64,000 nt of DNA, taken from the NCBI RefSeq assembly GCF_000349845.1, contig NC_020829.1, forward strand, positions 3,789,001 through 3,853,000, in the 5' to 3' direction. Origin of the DNA: Pseudomonas sp. ATCC 13867 (lineage in GTDB: Bacteria; Pseudomonadota; Gammaproteobacteria; Pseudomonadales; Pseudomonadaceae). Within the stretch, counting starts at the first letter, position 1, and every line of letters starts with the position of its first letter. Of this stretch, positions 1 to 8,768 are shown piece after piece. Position numbers and translations under genes: made by a program. The notes beneath the pieces are model-generated. The model was not told the origin of the DNA and made no database searches. It worked only from the letters and a program-made list of their open reading frames with translations.

Positions 1-429
1 CGGGTGTTCGCGGTGAACGTCACCGGCACCTTCCTCTGCTGCCGCGAGGCGGTGAAGCGCATGGCGCGCCGGCATGGCGGCAACGGCGGGAGTATCGTCA
101 ACGTCTCGTCAATGGCCTCGCGCCTGGGTTCGCCCAACGAGTACATCGACTACGCGGCGGCCAAGGGGGCGGTGGACAGCCTGACCATCGGCCTGGCCAG
201 GGAGGTGGCCGGCGAAGGCATCCGCGTGAATGCCGTGCGGCCGGGGCTGATCAGGACCGAGATCCACGCCAGCGGCGGCGAGCCGGGGCGCGTGGAGCGA
301 CTGCAATCGGCGATTCCCCTGGGCCGGGGCGGCGAAGCGGAGGAAGTGGCACGGTCGATCCTGTTCCTCGCGTCGGAGGAATCCAGCTACAGCACCGGCG
401 GGTTCATCGACGTCAGCGGCGGGCGCTGA
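1..429 (+). CDS. SDR-family oxidoreductase, 5' truncated by window edge
   Basis: The frame is open to the first base, so the N-terminal part with the NAD(P)-binding glycine motif lies outside the window. The 142 visible residues carry the classical short-chain dehydrogenase active site: a serine in NVSS (about visible residues 36-37) and the YxxxK pair (Tyr51, Lys55), followed by the VRPG segment and the usual C-terminal GG.IDVSGG end. It is a cytoplasmic NAD(P)H-dependent oxidoreductase; the substrate cannot be told from sequence. It converges on dusC across a REP pair. Confidence 0.85.
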   Translation, partial: RVFAVNVTGTFLCCREAVKRMARRHGGNGGSIVNVSSMASRLGSPNEYIDYAAAKGAVDSLTIGLAREVAGEGIRVNAVRPGLIRTEIHASGGEPGRVERLQSAIPLGRGGEAEEVARSILFLASEESSYSTGGFIDVSGGR

Positions 430-455
430 CTCGGCGTTGTCCTGGGCCACGCTTT

Positions 456-537
456 TGTAGGAGCGAGCTTGCTCGCGAACCGCCCGGGCGCCGATTTCAG
501 TCGGTTGATCTGTTCGCGAGCAAGCTCGCTCCTACGA
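456..537. repeat. REP pair (inverted)
   Basis: A 25-base element with core GGAGCGAGCTTGCTCGCGAA at 456-480 is followed by its reverse complement at 512-537, about 31 bases apart. Each half is itself a near palindrome. It sits between the convergent ends of the SDR gene and dusC, the usual place for Pseudomonas REP sequences. Confidence 0.9.
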
Positions 538-551
538 AGAGCAACCCGGCA

Positions 552-1511
552 TCAGGCCGCTTCTTCGATCTCGACCTGCATCATCCGGTCGATCACTTCG
601 CAGTCATGCTCGCGCCGCACCCGGGCGAACAGCTCCAGCGCTTCGGGATAGCTGCGCGTGAGCATCCCCAGCCATTGCTTCAGGCGCCCCGGCGCATAGC
701 GCGGCGCCAGCTTGCGCCGGGCCTGGCGCCAGAAGTCGTCGAGCAGTACGCGCACTTCCGACCAGGGCATCGGCACCACTTCGCGGCCGTCGCGCCAGGC
801 AGCGATCTGCCGGGCGAGGTCCGGGCGGGACACCAGCCCGCGCCCGAGCATGATGTCCGCCACGCCGCTGATGGAGCGGCAGCGGTGGTAATCCTCCAGC
901 GTCCACACCTCGCCGTTGGCGAACACCGGCACCTTCACCGCATCGGCCACCCTGGCCACCCACTCCCAATGGGCCGGCGGCTTGTAGCCGTCGGCCTTGG
1001 TCCGCGCGTGCACCACCACATGGGCGGAGCCGGCGTCGGCCAGCGCGCGGGCGCAGTCGATGGCGCCGTCCGGGCTGTCGTAGCCCAGGCGCATCTTCGA
1101 GGTCACGGGAATCTGTGCGGGTACCGCACGGCGCACGGCCTCGATGATGCTGAACATCAACTCGGGCTCTTTCAGCAGCACCGCGCCGCCACGGGAGCGA
1201 TTCACGGTCTTGGCCGGGCAGCCGAAGTTCAGGTCGATCACCGGGGCGCCTAGCTCGCAGGCCTGCACGGCGTTCTCCGCCAGCAACTGCGGATCGGAAC
1301 CGAGCAGTTGCACGCGCATCGGCACGCCGGCGCGGGTGCGGCTGCCATGCGCCAGCTCCGGGGCAAGCGCCAGGAAGGACGACGGCGGCAGCAGGCGGTC
1401 ATTGATGCGGATGAATTCGGTGACGCACCAGTCGATGCCGCCGACGCGGGTCAGCACATCGCGGAGGATGTCATCTACCAGCCCTTCCATCGGGGCCAGG
1501 GCAATCTGCAC
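552..1511 (-). CDS. dusC: tRNA-dihydrouridine(16) synthase DusC
   Basis: This FMN- and NADPH-dependent enzyme reduces uridine 16 in the D-loop of tRNA. The 319-residue protein opens with the Dus signature APMEGLVD and has the catalytic cysteine Cys98 in NFGCPAKTV, followed by RSRGGAVLL and a C-terminal helical domain, all typical of the Dus family. EGLVDD and the C-terminal length fit the DusC subclass rather than DusA or DusB. The start used is GTG at 1511; no strong ribosome-binding site is evident, so a nearby start remains possible. Confidence 0.92.
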   Translation of the reverse strand: MQIALAPMEGLVDDILRDVLTRVGGIDWCVTEFIRINDRLLPPSSFLALAPELAHGSRTRAGVPMRVQLLGSDPQLLAENAVQACELGAPVIDLNFGCPAKTVNRSRGGAVLLKEPELMFSIIEAVRRAVPAQIPVTSKMRLGYDSPDGAIDCARALADAGSAHVVVHARTKADGYKPPAHWEWVARVADAVKVPVFANGEVWTLEDYHRCRSISGVADIMLGRGLVSRPDLARQIAAWRDGREVVPMPWSEVRVLLDDFWRQARRKLAPRYAPGRLKQWLGMLTRSYPEALELFARVRREHDCEVIDRMMQVEIEEAA

Positions 1512-1586
1512 TGGGGAATCTCGGCTATGGCGAAGGGCGCGGATTGTAGGGAATGCGCCGCGCCGGGAAAAGCGCGGCGCGACGGA

Positions 1587-2042
1587 TCACGCGCCGCTGG
1601 CGACGGTTTCCGGCGACAGCAAGGCGCGGCCGTAACCCTCGATGAACTCCGTCGGCATGCGCCTGGGCTTGCCGGTGGACAGTTCGATGCAGACGAAGGT
1701 GGTCTGCGCGCACAGCAGGGTCAGTGCATCGGCAGGCCGCACCAGCTGGAAATGCCGGGTCATCCGCAGGCGCTGGTCGGACTCGACGATCCAGGTGCCC
1801 AATTGCAGCTCATCGCCTTCATAGGCGGCGGCCAGGTAATCCACCTCATGCCGCACCACGGCCATCGCGCGGTCCAGCCGGCGGTACTCCACCAGATCCA
1901 GCCCCAGGCTCTGCGAGTGGCGCCAGGCGCAGCGCTCCAGCCAGCTGACGTAGACGGCATTGTTGGCATGGCCGAGACCGTCGATGTCTTCCGCCTTGAC
2001 CACGATGTCGATGACGAACGGATCGGGCAACTGCCAACTCAT
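1587..2042 (-). CDS. acyl-CoA thioesterase, 4HBT hot-dog family
   Basis: This 151-residue protein has the hot-dog thioesterase signature near its N terminus: Asp19, then GLGHANN at 22-28 and YVSWLE. It matches the 4-hydroxybenzoyl-CoA thioesterase / FadM-like group, which hydrolyses acyl-CoA thioesters in the cytoplasm. Its ATG overlaps the stop of the upstream aldolase gene as ATGA, so the two are probably translationally coupled. The actual acyl substrate is not known; a role in acyl-CoA turnover is inferred from the family alone. Confidence 0.85.
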   Translation of the reverse strand: MSWQLPDPFVIDIVVKAEDIDGLGHANNAVYVSWLERCAWRHSQSLGLDLVEYRRLDRAMAVVRHEVDYLAAAYEGDELQLGTWIVESDQRLRMTRHFQLVRPADALTLLCAQTTFVCIELSTGKPRRMPTEFIEGYGRALLSPETVASGA

Positions 2043-2689
2043 GAAGAATGCTCCAGGCTTGCGGCCAGCTCGCGCGCTTCGATGGCCAATTGAGTGATCT
2101 GATCCCAGGCGCGGGCGCGCACCAGGCTGGGCGGCGCAATCCAGGTGCCGCCGACGCAGGCGACATTGGGCAGACGCAGCACGTTGAGCAGGTTCTCCTG
2201 GGTGATGCCGCCGGTCGGGCAGAAGCGGATGCCGGAGAACGGCGCCTTCAGGCTCTTGAGCATCTTGATCGCGGCATTGCCGTCGGCGGGGAACAGCTTC
2301 AGCGAGCGATAGCCGTACTCCAGCGCCACCAGCACCTCGGAAGGCGTCATCACGCCCGGCAGGAAAGGCATCTTCGCATCTTCCGCGGCCGCCACCAGTC
2401 GCGGCGTGCAGCCCGGGCTGACGGCGAACTGCGCACCGGCATCGCGGGCTTCCTGGAATTGCTCGGTGTGGATCAGGGTACCGGCGCCGAGGATCATCTC
2501 GGGTAGCTCACGGCGGATTTCAGCGAGGGCATCCAGCGCCTGCGGCGTGCGCAGGGTCACTTCCAATACCCGCACCCCGCCGTCATGCAACGCGCGTGCG
2601 AGATCCCCCGCCAGCGCCACATCCTCGATCACCAGCACCGGCATGACCGGGCGCGCCTGTTGCAGCACCCAATCCATCGACAGACTCAT
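2039..2689 (-). CDS. KDPG/KHG aldolase paralogue (Eda family)
   Basis: This 216-residue class I aldolase should cleave 2-keto-3-deoxy-6-phosphogluconate, or a related 2-keto-4-hydroxy acid, to pyruvate and an aldehyde. Family motifs are present: PVLVIED near the start, VLEVTLRT with the catalytic glutamate, PGVMTPSE, the Schiff-base lysine in LKLFPA, and RFCPTGGI. The ATG at 2689 follows a GGGGGAA ribosome-binding site; an in-frame TTG twelve bases further upstream lacks one. A second family member, linked to zwf-pgl, lies at 26497-27144, so this copy is probably not the main glucose-pathway aldolase. Confidence 0.88.
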   Translation of the reverse strand: MSLSMDWVLQQARPVMPVLVIEDVALAGDLARALHDGGVRVLEVTLRTPQALDALAEIRRELPEMILGAGTLIHTEQFQEARDAGAQFAVSPGCTPRLVAAAEDAKMPFLPGVMTPSEVLVALEYGYRSLKLFPADGNAAIKMLKSLKAPFSGIRFCPTGGITQENLLNVLRLPNVACVGGTWIAPPSLVRARAWDQITQLAIEARELAASLEHSS

Positions 2690-2810
2690 GCGTTCCCCCA
2701 ATCAGCCACCCGCGTACGCAAGACCTCGCGCCCAGGCCGGGGCGGCCGGAAATGTCCGGAAGTCTACGCCACGCCGCCAGGCCTGACGACCCGCACCGGG
2801 CCATCCCCCA

Positions 2811-2837
2811 ACGAAAACGGCGGCTCACGGCCGCCGT
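2811..2837 (-). terminator. Rho-independent terminator after hydrolase
   Basis: Read on the minus strand, ACGGCGGC pairs with GCCGCCGT around a 5-base loop and is followed by TTTCGTT. It lies just past the stop of the hydrolase gene. Confidence 0.7.
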
Positions 2838-2856
2838 CATCGCACCGCCGGATGAC

Positions 2857-3696
2857 TCAGGATGCCAACGCCAGCGCGAGTGGCTCATCGACGCCTTCCA
2901 GCAACTCCAGCACCGCCTCCGACAGCGCGATCTCGGCCAGCACGCGATGGTGCCCGCCGCTCGGCAGCCGCAGCAACCGGCTGCCTGGCCAGGACTCGTG
3001 GATGGCGACGGACTCCGTCACCCGTACCTGACGATCATCCTCGGCATGAACCACCAGCCCCGGCATGCCCAACTCGTAGCGCGCCACGTCCAACTGCCTG
3101 GCCGGAATGCCCGCCTGCCGCTCGACCTGGCGAATGAAGCTCGCACGCGCCTCCGGCGGCAGGCCGACATAGCGAGCGAAACCACGCAGCACGGTGAGCA
3201 CCTTGCTCGGCGCGGCGATGGTCACCAGGGTCTCGGTGCGCAGCCCCATCTGGGTCGCCAACAGCGCACTGGCACCGCCCAGGGAATGGCCGATCACCGC
3301 GCGCAGGGGCGGCAGCTCGCCGGCCGCCTCCAACAGGGCACGGGCGAACAGCACGACATCCGCCTCGCTGCCCGGCGAGCGGCCGTGGGCCGGACCGTCG
3401 AGGGCAATCACCCCGTAGCCGGCGCCGACCAGCTTCTCGATCAGCGCGGCGAACTGCGTCGGACGCCCCGCCCAACCGTGCATCAGCAGCACCGCCGGCC
3501 CCTCGCCCCAACGCAGCGCGGAGAGACCGAAGCGCAGGGTGATGCGCTCGGAACTGGCCAGCAGCGGCAGCTCCCAGTCGCGCGGCGGCAACTCATGGGG
3601 CGTCATGAACAGCTGACGCATGCGCCCCGCCGCCCATTGCGGCGCAACGCGGCCCAGGGTGGCGTTGATTCCTCGAACCCAGTTCAGACTGCTCAT
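2857..3696 (-). CDS. alpha/beta-hydrolase
   Basis: A 279-residue alpha/beta-hydrolase fold protein. It shows the oxyanion segment LLMHGWAGRP, the nucleophile elbow GHSLGG with Ser as nucleophile, an acid residue region VVHAEDDRQV, and a late histidine in GGHHR. The start is well supported by GAGGAGG eight bases upstream of the ATG. It lies 13 bases downstream of a TetR regulator gene and is probably co-transcribed with and controlled by it. The substrate (ester or lactone type) is unknown. Confidence 0.85.
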   Translation of the reverse strand: MSSLNWVRGINATLGRVAPQWAAGRMRQLFMTPHELPPRDWELPLLASSERITLRFGLSALRWGEGPAVLLMHGWAGRPTQFAALIEKLVGAGYGVIALDGPAHGRSPGSEADVVLFARALLEAAGELPPLRAVIGHSLGGASALLATQMGLRTETLVTIAAPSKVLTVLRGFARYVGLPPEARASFIRQVERQAGIPARQLDVARYELGMPGLVVHAEDDRQVRVTESVAIHESWPGSRLLRLPSGGHHRVLAEIALSEAVLELLEGVDEPLALALAS

Positions 3697-3709
3697 TTTC
3701 CGTACCTCC

Positions 3710-4249
3710 TCAGATCACCGCTTTTTTCGCGGCACGCAGGACACGATCGGACAGGTCGCCCTTGCCCAGGGCACGGGCCAACGCCAGTCCGCCAATCATC
3801 AGGGCCATATCGCTGAGCACCGCGTCGATTTCCTCCGGGCGCCCGGCAAGGCTCGCCACCATCAGTTCCACATGCTCCTCCAGGGCGGCGCGAAAGCCTT
3901 CCGGCAGGTGCGCCACTTCGCTCAGGGAACTGGGGATAGGACAGCCTTCGTCCTCGGTGTCGCGGTGCTTGCGCGACAGGTAGAACTGCGCCGCCAGGGC
4001 GCGACGCTCGGCGAAGCTCAGTTGCGGGTCGAACGTCTTCAGGCCGACCCGGCGCTTGCTCAGCAATTGGCGGAAAGCCTCGAGCATCAGCGCATCCTTG
4101 CTCTCGAAGTGCGCATAGAACCCCCCCACGGTCATCCCCGCCGCCGCCATCACCTCGCCGACGCTGGGGTCGACCGGGCCACGCTTGAGCAGCGCGTGGG
4201 TGGCGGCGGAAAGGATGCGTTCGCGGGTCTGGGCCTTCTTGTCGCTCAT
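3710..4249 (-). CDS. TetR/AcrR-family transcriptional repressor
   Basis: This 179-residue regulator has an N-terminal TetR helix-turn-helix (TRERILSAATHALLKRG, then VGEVMAAAGMTVGGFYAHF, residues about 8-50) and a ligand-binding C-terminal domain of the type fused to TetR_C groups. It is the first gene of a pair with the hydrolase. The AT-rich region upstream (4262-4306) contains an inverted repeat that could be its own operator. Its ligand is unknown. Confidence 0.9.
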   Translation of the reverse strand: MSDKKAQTRERILSAATHALLKRGPVDPSVGEVMAAAGMTVGGFYAHFESKDALMLEAFRQLLSKRRVGLKTFDPQLSFAERRALAAQFYLSRKHRDTEDEGCPIPSSLSEVAHLPEGFRAALEEHVELMVASLAGRPEEIDAVLSDMALMIGGLALARALGKGDLSDRVLRAAKKAVI

Positions 4250-4261
4250 GTCTGGCTTCTC

Positions 4262-4306
4262 ACTCGGATAAATATTATGGGTGAAATATTATTCTCATAA
4301 TAAAAA
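4262..4306 (-). promoter_or_regulatory. AT-rich promoter/operator of TetR gene
   Basis: Immediately upstream of the TetR ATG is an unusually AT-rich block. ATTATG (4274-4279) is repeated inverted as CATAAT (4296-4301), and AATATTAT occurs twice in direct orientation. TetR proteins normally bind palindromes that overlap their own promoter; assignment here is inference. Confidence 0.45.
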
Positions 4307-4356
4307 TCGGCAAGCCAAAAGTGCGACCACTGATCGGGAGAACGATTTTCGGAAGG

Positions 4357-4394
4357 TAGAAAAACAAAAGGGCCACTCGAAAACTGAGTGGCCC
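4357..4394 (-). terminator. terminator of the tRNA Ala-Glu cluster
   Basis: On the minus strand, GGGCCACTC and GAGTGGCCC form a perfect 9-bp stem with a 7-base loop, followed by TTTTGTTTTTC. It lies about 25 bases beyond the last tRNA-Glu. Confidence 0.88.
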
Positions 4395-4419
4395 TATAGG
4401 CACCGCAGAGCGGTAAAAA

Positions 4420-4495
4420 TGGCGTCCCCTAGGGGACTCGAACCCCTGTTACCGCCGTGAAAGGGCGGTGTCCTAGGCCACTAGACGAAGGGGAC
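4420..4495 (-). tRNA. tRNA-Glu (UUC), distal copy
   Basis: The 76-base cloverleaf includes an encoded CCA. Acceptor GTCCCC pairs with GGGGAC, the anticodon loop CTTTCAC gives anticodon TTC, and the T-arm has GGTTCGAACCC. It is identical in sequence to the copy at 4673-4748. Confidence 0.97.
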
Positions 4496-4553
4496 ATATC
4501 CTTCGAAGAAACCCACCCGATGGTGGATTCTGGCTTCATCCCGAATGGGAAAT

Positions 4554-4629
<76 letters not shown>

Positions 4630-4672
4630 AGATCACTCTGGCTGACGACGCGAACGCATCGTCGCTGGATAG

Positions 4673-4748
4673 TGGCGTCCCCTAGGGGACTCGAACCCCT
4701 GTTACCGCCGTGAAAGGGCGGTGTCCTAGGCCACTAGACGAAGGGGAC
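4673..4748 (-). tRNA. tRNA-Glu (UUC), proximal copy
   Basis: Same 76 bases as the copy at 4420-4495, including anticodon TTC and CCA end. The spacers around the two copies differ, so only the tRNA bodies are conserved. Confidence 0.97.
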
Positions 4749-4815
4749 GCAAAACCTTCGATTTCAGCTCCGCCTGGATCGACGAAACTTACTGGACTCT
4801 CTGTCCATAAGAAAT

Positions 4816-4891
<76 letters not shown>

Positions 4892-4956
4892 AAAGTACCG
4901 CTGGATCTACCGTTCCGCTTCGCTCTGTCATTCAGTTCGTCGCTGGAACGGGGCGC

Positions 4957-5020
4957 ATCTTAGGGGCGAGACGAAACCCTGTCAACAAGATTTTTTCAGA
5001 TTTCTAATTTTTTTCTCCCA
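4957..5020 (-). promoter_or_regulatory. strong stable-RNA promoter of the tRNA cluster
   Basis: On the minus strand, TTGACA (4980-4985) and TAAGAT (4957-4962) are separated by exactly 17 bases. A GC-rich discriminator (GCGCCCC) follows, and an AT-rich stretch of the UP-element type lies upstream (about 4988-5020). This layout is typical of sigma-70 promoters under stringent control. Confidence 0.8.
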
Positions 5021-5117
5021 AAGAACAATCACTTATGTGACCGTCCCGATTTCCGGCCGGCGGAACGAGCGGGCCGCGCGCCCTCCTCCGGCCGCGCCAA
5101 ATGGGCTGCGCAGGTAT

Positions 5118-5150
5118 GAAAAAGGCCGGGCACCTGACGGCGACCGGCCT
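5118..5150 (-). terminator. terminator after gltX
   Basis: On the minus strand, GGCCGG and CCGGCC pair around a loop of about 14 bases and are followed by TTTTT, 20 bases past the gltX stop. Confidence 0.7.
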
Positions 5151-5170
5151 TCTCCAGTGTAGGAAAGATA

Positions 5171-6655
5171 TTAGGCGCCGATGGCGTCGCGAATCTTCTC
5201 CCACTCCTTGGCTTCTTTCTTCGATGCACCACCCAGCAACTCCAGGGCCTGGCGCAGACGGTAGCGCGACAGATCGGCACCGAGGATTTCCATCGCGTCG
5301 AGTACCGACACCGAGCTGGCCTGGCCGGTGATGGCCGGGAACATCAGCGGCATCACGTCACGCAGCTTGAGGCCCAGGTGCTCGGCCACGGCCTGGATGG
5401 TCGCGGTGATGCGGTCCTTTTCCCACTGGCGCAGCGCTTCGAGCTTCCACAGCACCAGTTGCAGCACCTGGCGAACCTGGGTGGCGTCGAGCTTCTTGTG
5501 CTCGAACAGCTTGGCGTCCAGTTGCACGCCGCCGCTGAAGAAGAAACCGGCCAGCGGAGCGATCTGACTGAAGTTCTCCACCCGGCCCTGTACGTGCGGG
5601 GCGATCTTCATCAGATACTCGGGGTTGAGCGCCCACTTCTGCACTTCCTTGGCGAAGTCCTCCACCGACAGCTCGCGAATCCACTGGCCGTTCAGCCAGG
5701 AGAGCTTCTCGATGTCGAAGATCGGGCCGCCCAACGACACGCGGGACAGGTCGAAGTGCTCGATCATCTCCGCCAGGCTGAACTTCTCGCGCTCGTCGGG
5801 CATGGACCAGCCCATGCGGCCGAGGTAGTTCAACAGCGCCTGGGGCAGCAGGCCCATGCGCTCGTAGAAGGTGATGGAGGTGGGGTTCTTGCGCTTGGAC
5901 AGCTTGCTCTTGTCCGGGTTGCGCAGCAGCGGCATGTAGCAGAGCACCGGCTGTTCCCAGCCGAAGTACTCGTACAGCTTGATCAGCTTGGGCGCCGAGG
6001 GCAGCCACTCTTCGCCGCGCAGGACGTGGGTGATGCCCATCAGGTGGTCGTCGACCACGTTGGCGAGGAAGTAGGTGGGCAGGCCGTCGGCCTTCATCAG
6101 CACCTGCATGTCCATGCGGTCCCACGGAATTTCCACGTCGCCGCGGAGCATGTCCGGCACCACGCAGACACCCTCGGTCGGCACCTTCATGCGCACCACG
6201 TGGGATTCGCCGGCGGCGATGCGCTTGGCCGACTCTTCCCTGGACAGGTGCATGCAGTGGCCGTCGTAGCGTGGGGTTTCCTTGCGCGCCTGCTGCTCGG
6301 CGCGCAGCGCATCGAGGCGCTCGGCGGAGCAGAAGCAGGGGAAGGCGTGGCCTTTTTCCACCAGCTCGTCGCTGTACTGCTTATAGATGGCGCCGCGTTC
6401 GCTCTGCCGGTACGGACCGTGCGGACCACCGACGTCCGGGCCCTCGTCCCACTCGATGCCCAGCCAGCGCAGCGCGTCGAAGATCTGCTGTTCCGATTCG
6501 CGAGTCGAGCGCAGCTGGTCGGTATCCTCGATACGCAGGATGAACTGGCCGCCGTGCTGACGGGCGAAGCAGAGGTTGAACAGCGCGATATACGCGGTGC
6601 CGACGTGCGGGTCGCCGGTAGGGGACGGCGCGATACGGGTGCGGACAGTGGTCAT
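5171..6655 (-). CDS. gltX: glutamyl-tRNA synthetase
   Basis: This 494-residue class I synthetase charges tRNA-Glu with glutamate. It carries the HIGH-type motif [10 protein letters not shown] at residues 10-19, the KMSKS equivalent KLSKR near residue 250, and the C-terminal anticodon-binding helical domain. The start chosen is the ATG at 6655 ([11 protein letters not shown]), which gives the family length and has GAGAG about eight bases upstream; longer in-frame starts add an unconserved 15-residue leader. Having tRNA-Glu genes directly downstream is a conserved arrangement in this genus. Confidence 0.98.
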   Translation of the reverse strand: MTTVRTRIAPSPTGDPHVGTAYIALFNLCFARQHGGQFILRIEDTDQLRSTRESEQQIFDALRWLGIEWDEGPDVGGPHGPYRQSERGAIYKQYSDELVEKGHAFPCFCSAERLDALRAEQQARKETPRYDGHCMHLSREESAKRIAAGESHVVRMKVPTEGVCVVPDMLRGDVEIPWDRMDMQVLMKADGLPTYFLANVVDDHLMGITHVLRGEEWLPSAPKLIKLYEYFGWEQPVLCYMPLLRNPDKSKLSKRKNPTSITFYERMGLLPQALLNYLGRMGWSMPDEREKFSLAEMIEHFDLSRVSLGGPIFDIEKLSWLNGQWIRELSVEDFAKEVQKWALNPEYLMKIAPHVQGRVENFSQIAPLAGFFFSGGVQLDAKLFEHKKLDATQVRQVLQLVLWKLEALRQWEKDRITATIQAVAEHLGLKLRDVMPLMFPAITGQASSVSVLDAMEILGADLSRYRLRQALELLGGASKKEAKEWEKIRDAIGA

Positions 6656-6704
6656 GAAGGCTCTCATGTGAATCGGTGAGGACAGCGCGGGCCGGGACAC
6701 GCGC

Positions 6705-7625
6705 TCATGGACGCGATGTTATCAGGCGGGCCGCCCCCGGCTCCAGCCAACGCTCCGCATCGAGCGGCAGGTTGTTGATCAGGAAGTCGAGAAAGGCCTT
6801 CACCTTCATCGCCTGGAAGCGCCGCGACGGATAGACCGCATAAAGCTCGCCGACCGGCAGTTGCACCTGTGGCAATACGCGCACCAGGCTTCCGCTGCCC
6901 AGTTGCTGGTCGACGATCAGTTCCGGCAGCGAGGCAATCCCGGCACCGGCCAGCACCGCCTCGCGGGCGAAAGTGATGTTGTTGCACGACAGCACGCGAT
7001 GGCAGGGAATCGTCTCGCCACGCAGCGGCCAGTAGCGCTGGGAGTCGGACTGCAACAGCACGGCGCGATGGCCAACCAGTTCCTCGACCTGTTGCGGATG
7101 GCCGTGCAGTCTCAGGTACTCGGGGCTCGCGCACAGGCAACGATTGGTGAGCAGCATGCGCCGCGCGATCAGCGTGGAGTCTTCCGGCTGGCCGACCATG
7201 ATCACGATGTCCACGCCTTCCTCCAGCGGATCGACGCTGCGCGAGGTCAGTTCGACTTCGGCGGTGATCTGTGGATACAACCCCATGAAGCCCCCCAGCA
7301 CCTTGGCCAGGTACATCTGCCCGAACTCGATGGGCGCGGTGATCCGCAGCAGCCCCGACGGCGCCTGCTGCAACTGCATCACCGCCTGCTCGGCCTCGGC
7401 GAAGTCGTGCATGATCTGCCGGCAGCGGTCGTAATACGCCTGTCCCACTTCGGTCAGGCGCAGCTTGCGAGTGGTGCGGTTGAGCAGCCGCACGCCAAGG
7501 CGCTCTTCGAGCAGGACGATACGCCGGCTCACGGTGGACTTCTGCATGCCTAGGCTCTGCGCGGCCTGGGTAAAACTGTGCAGTTCCACGACGCGGGTGA
7601 AGATCAGCGCATCATCCAGCCCCAT
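6705..7625 (-). CDS. LysR-family regulator, divergent from efflux genes
   Basis: A 306-residue LysR-type regulator. The N-terminal winged helix (about 1-60) includes [20 protein letters not shown], and an inducer-binding domain follows (about 90-295). It belongs by general look to the group in which the first domain is followed by [19 protein letters not shown]. It is transcribed away from the HlyD/MFS pump genes with about 108 bases between the starts, so local control of the pump is likely. No ligand can be assigned. Confidence 0.9.
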   Translation of the reverse strand: MGLDDALIFTRVVELHSFTQAAQSLGMQKSTVSRRIVLLEERLGVRLLNRTTRKLRLTEVGQAYYDRCRQIMHDFAEAEQAVMQLQQAPSGLLRITAPIEFGQMYLAKVLGGFMGLYPQITAEVELTSRSVDPLEEGVDIVIMVGQPEDSTLIARRMLLTNRCLCASPEYLRLHGHPQQVEELVGHRAVLLQSDSQRYWPLRGETIPCHRVLSCNNITFAREAVLAGAGIASLPELIVDQQLGSGSLVRVLPQVQLPVGELYAVYPSRRFQAMKVKAFLDFLINNLPLDAERWLEPGAARLITSRP

Positions 7626-7733
7626 GATTGTTCCCTATAAGCAACAAAGTTTCCGAAGTGTAGCGGCTACGTGCCGCCACGGAACACTGTTACATTGGCA
7701 AACATTTTTCGCCAACCAAACGCTCGTTTACCT

Positions 7734-8768
7734 ATGCCTGCCCAACTGCAACGTCGCCTGACCGTGTTTTTCGTCATCCTCGTGGTGGTCGCCCTCGCCT
7801 TCCTGGCGCGCTGGTACTTCATCGGTCGCTTCGTCGAGGAAACCGATAACGCCTACGTGCAGGGCGAGATCACCCGTATTGCCAGCCAGCTCGGCGCCCG
7901 CATCGATGAGGTGCTGGTGCAGGACAACCAGCACGTGGAGAAAGGCCAACTGCTGGTGAAGCTCGAAGCCGACGACTTCAAGCTCGCCCTGGATCGCGCC
8001 AAGGCCACCCTGGCTACCCGCGAGGCGGAGTTGCAACAGGCGCACAGCAAGCTCAAAGGCCAATCGAGCAACATCGCCGCCAGCCTGGCCGACGTGAACG
8101 CCAGCCAGGCGACGCTGGGGCGCGCCGAAGTCGACCTTGGCCGCGCCCAGGCGCTGCGGGGGCCAGGCTATGTCTCGGAAGAACGCGTCACTACCCTGAC
8201 CGCCGACTCCCGCGTCGCCCGCTCCCAGGTCGCCAAGGCCCAGGCCGACCTGCAGGCCCAGCGCATCCAGCGCGACACCCTGGGTACCGACATCCAGCGC
8301 CTGCAAGCGCAGATCGAGAGCGCCCGCGCCGATATCGCCCAGGCCGAACTCAACCTGGCCCGCACTGAAATCCGCGCCCCGGTGAGCGGCCTGGTTGGCC
8401 AGCGCAACGCCCGCATCGGCCAGTACGTGCAGGTCGGCACCCAGTTGCTGTCGCTGGTGCCGGACGATGGCATCTGGATCCAGGCCAACTTCAAGGAAAC
8501 CCAGATTGGCCGCATGCGTCCGGGACAGACCGTCAAGCTGGTGTTCGACTCTTTCCCCGACACCCCCATCGACGGCGAAGTGCAGAGCCTGTTCGCCGCC
8601 TCCGGCGCCCAGTTCAGCCTGCTGCCGCCGGACAACGCCACCGGCAACTTCACCAAGGTGGTGCAGCGCATCCCGGTGAAAATCACCTTCGCCGACGACA
8701 ACCCGCTCAAGGGCCTGATCCGCCCGGGCATGTCCGTCGAGGCCGAGGTCGAGCTGCGTGTCCGCTGA
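7734..8768 (+). CDS. HlyD/EmrA-type membrane fusion protein
   Basis: A 344-residue periplasmic adaptor for a drug efflux pump. One N-terminal membrane segment (about residues 10-28) is followed by a biotinyl-lipoyl-like half motif (about 40-80), a long alpha-helical hairpin rich in Ala, Gln and Leu (about 85-190), the second lipoyl half with RAPVSGLVGQR, and a beta-barrel domain. Start: ATG at 7734 (MPAQLQRRL), because the membrane segment then begins at the usual position; no clear ribosome-binding site was seen. It overlaps the MFS gene by 11 bases. No outer-membrane channel gene follows. Confidence 0.88.
   Translation: MPAQLQRRLTVFFVILVVVALAFLARWYFIGRFVEETDNAYVQGEITRIASQLGARIDEVLVQDNQHVEKGQLLVKLEADDFKLALDRAKATLATREAELQQAHSKLKGQSSNIAASLADVNASQATLGRAEVDLGRAQALRGPGYVSEERVTTLTADSRVARSQVAKAQADLQAQRIQRDTLGTDIQRLQAQIESARADIAQAELNLARTEIRAPVSGLVGQRNARIGQYVQVGTQLLSLVPDDGIWIQANFKETQIGRMRPGQTVKLVFDSFPDTPIDGEVQSLFAASGAQFSLLPPDNATGNFTKVVQRIPVKITFADDNPLKGLIRPGMSVEAEVELRVR

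Noticed and set aside
469..651. Small frame running through the REP pair into dusC
   Set aside because: REP palindrome translated by chance; overlaps dusC antisense.
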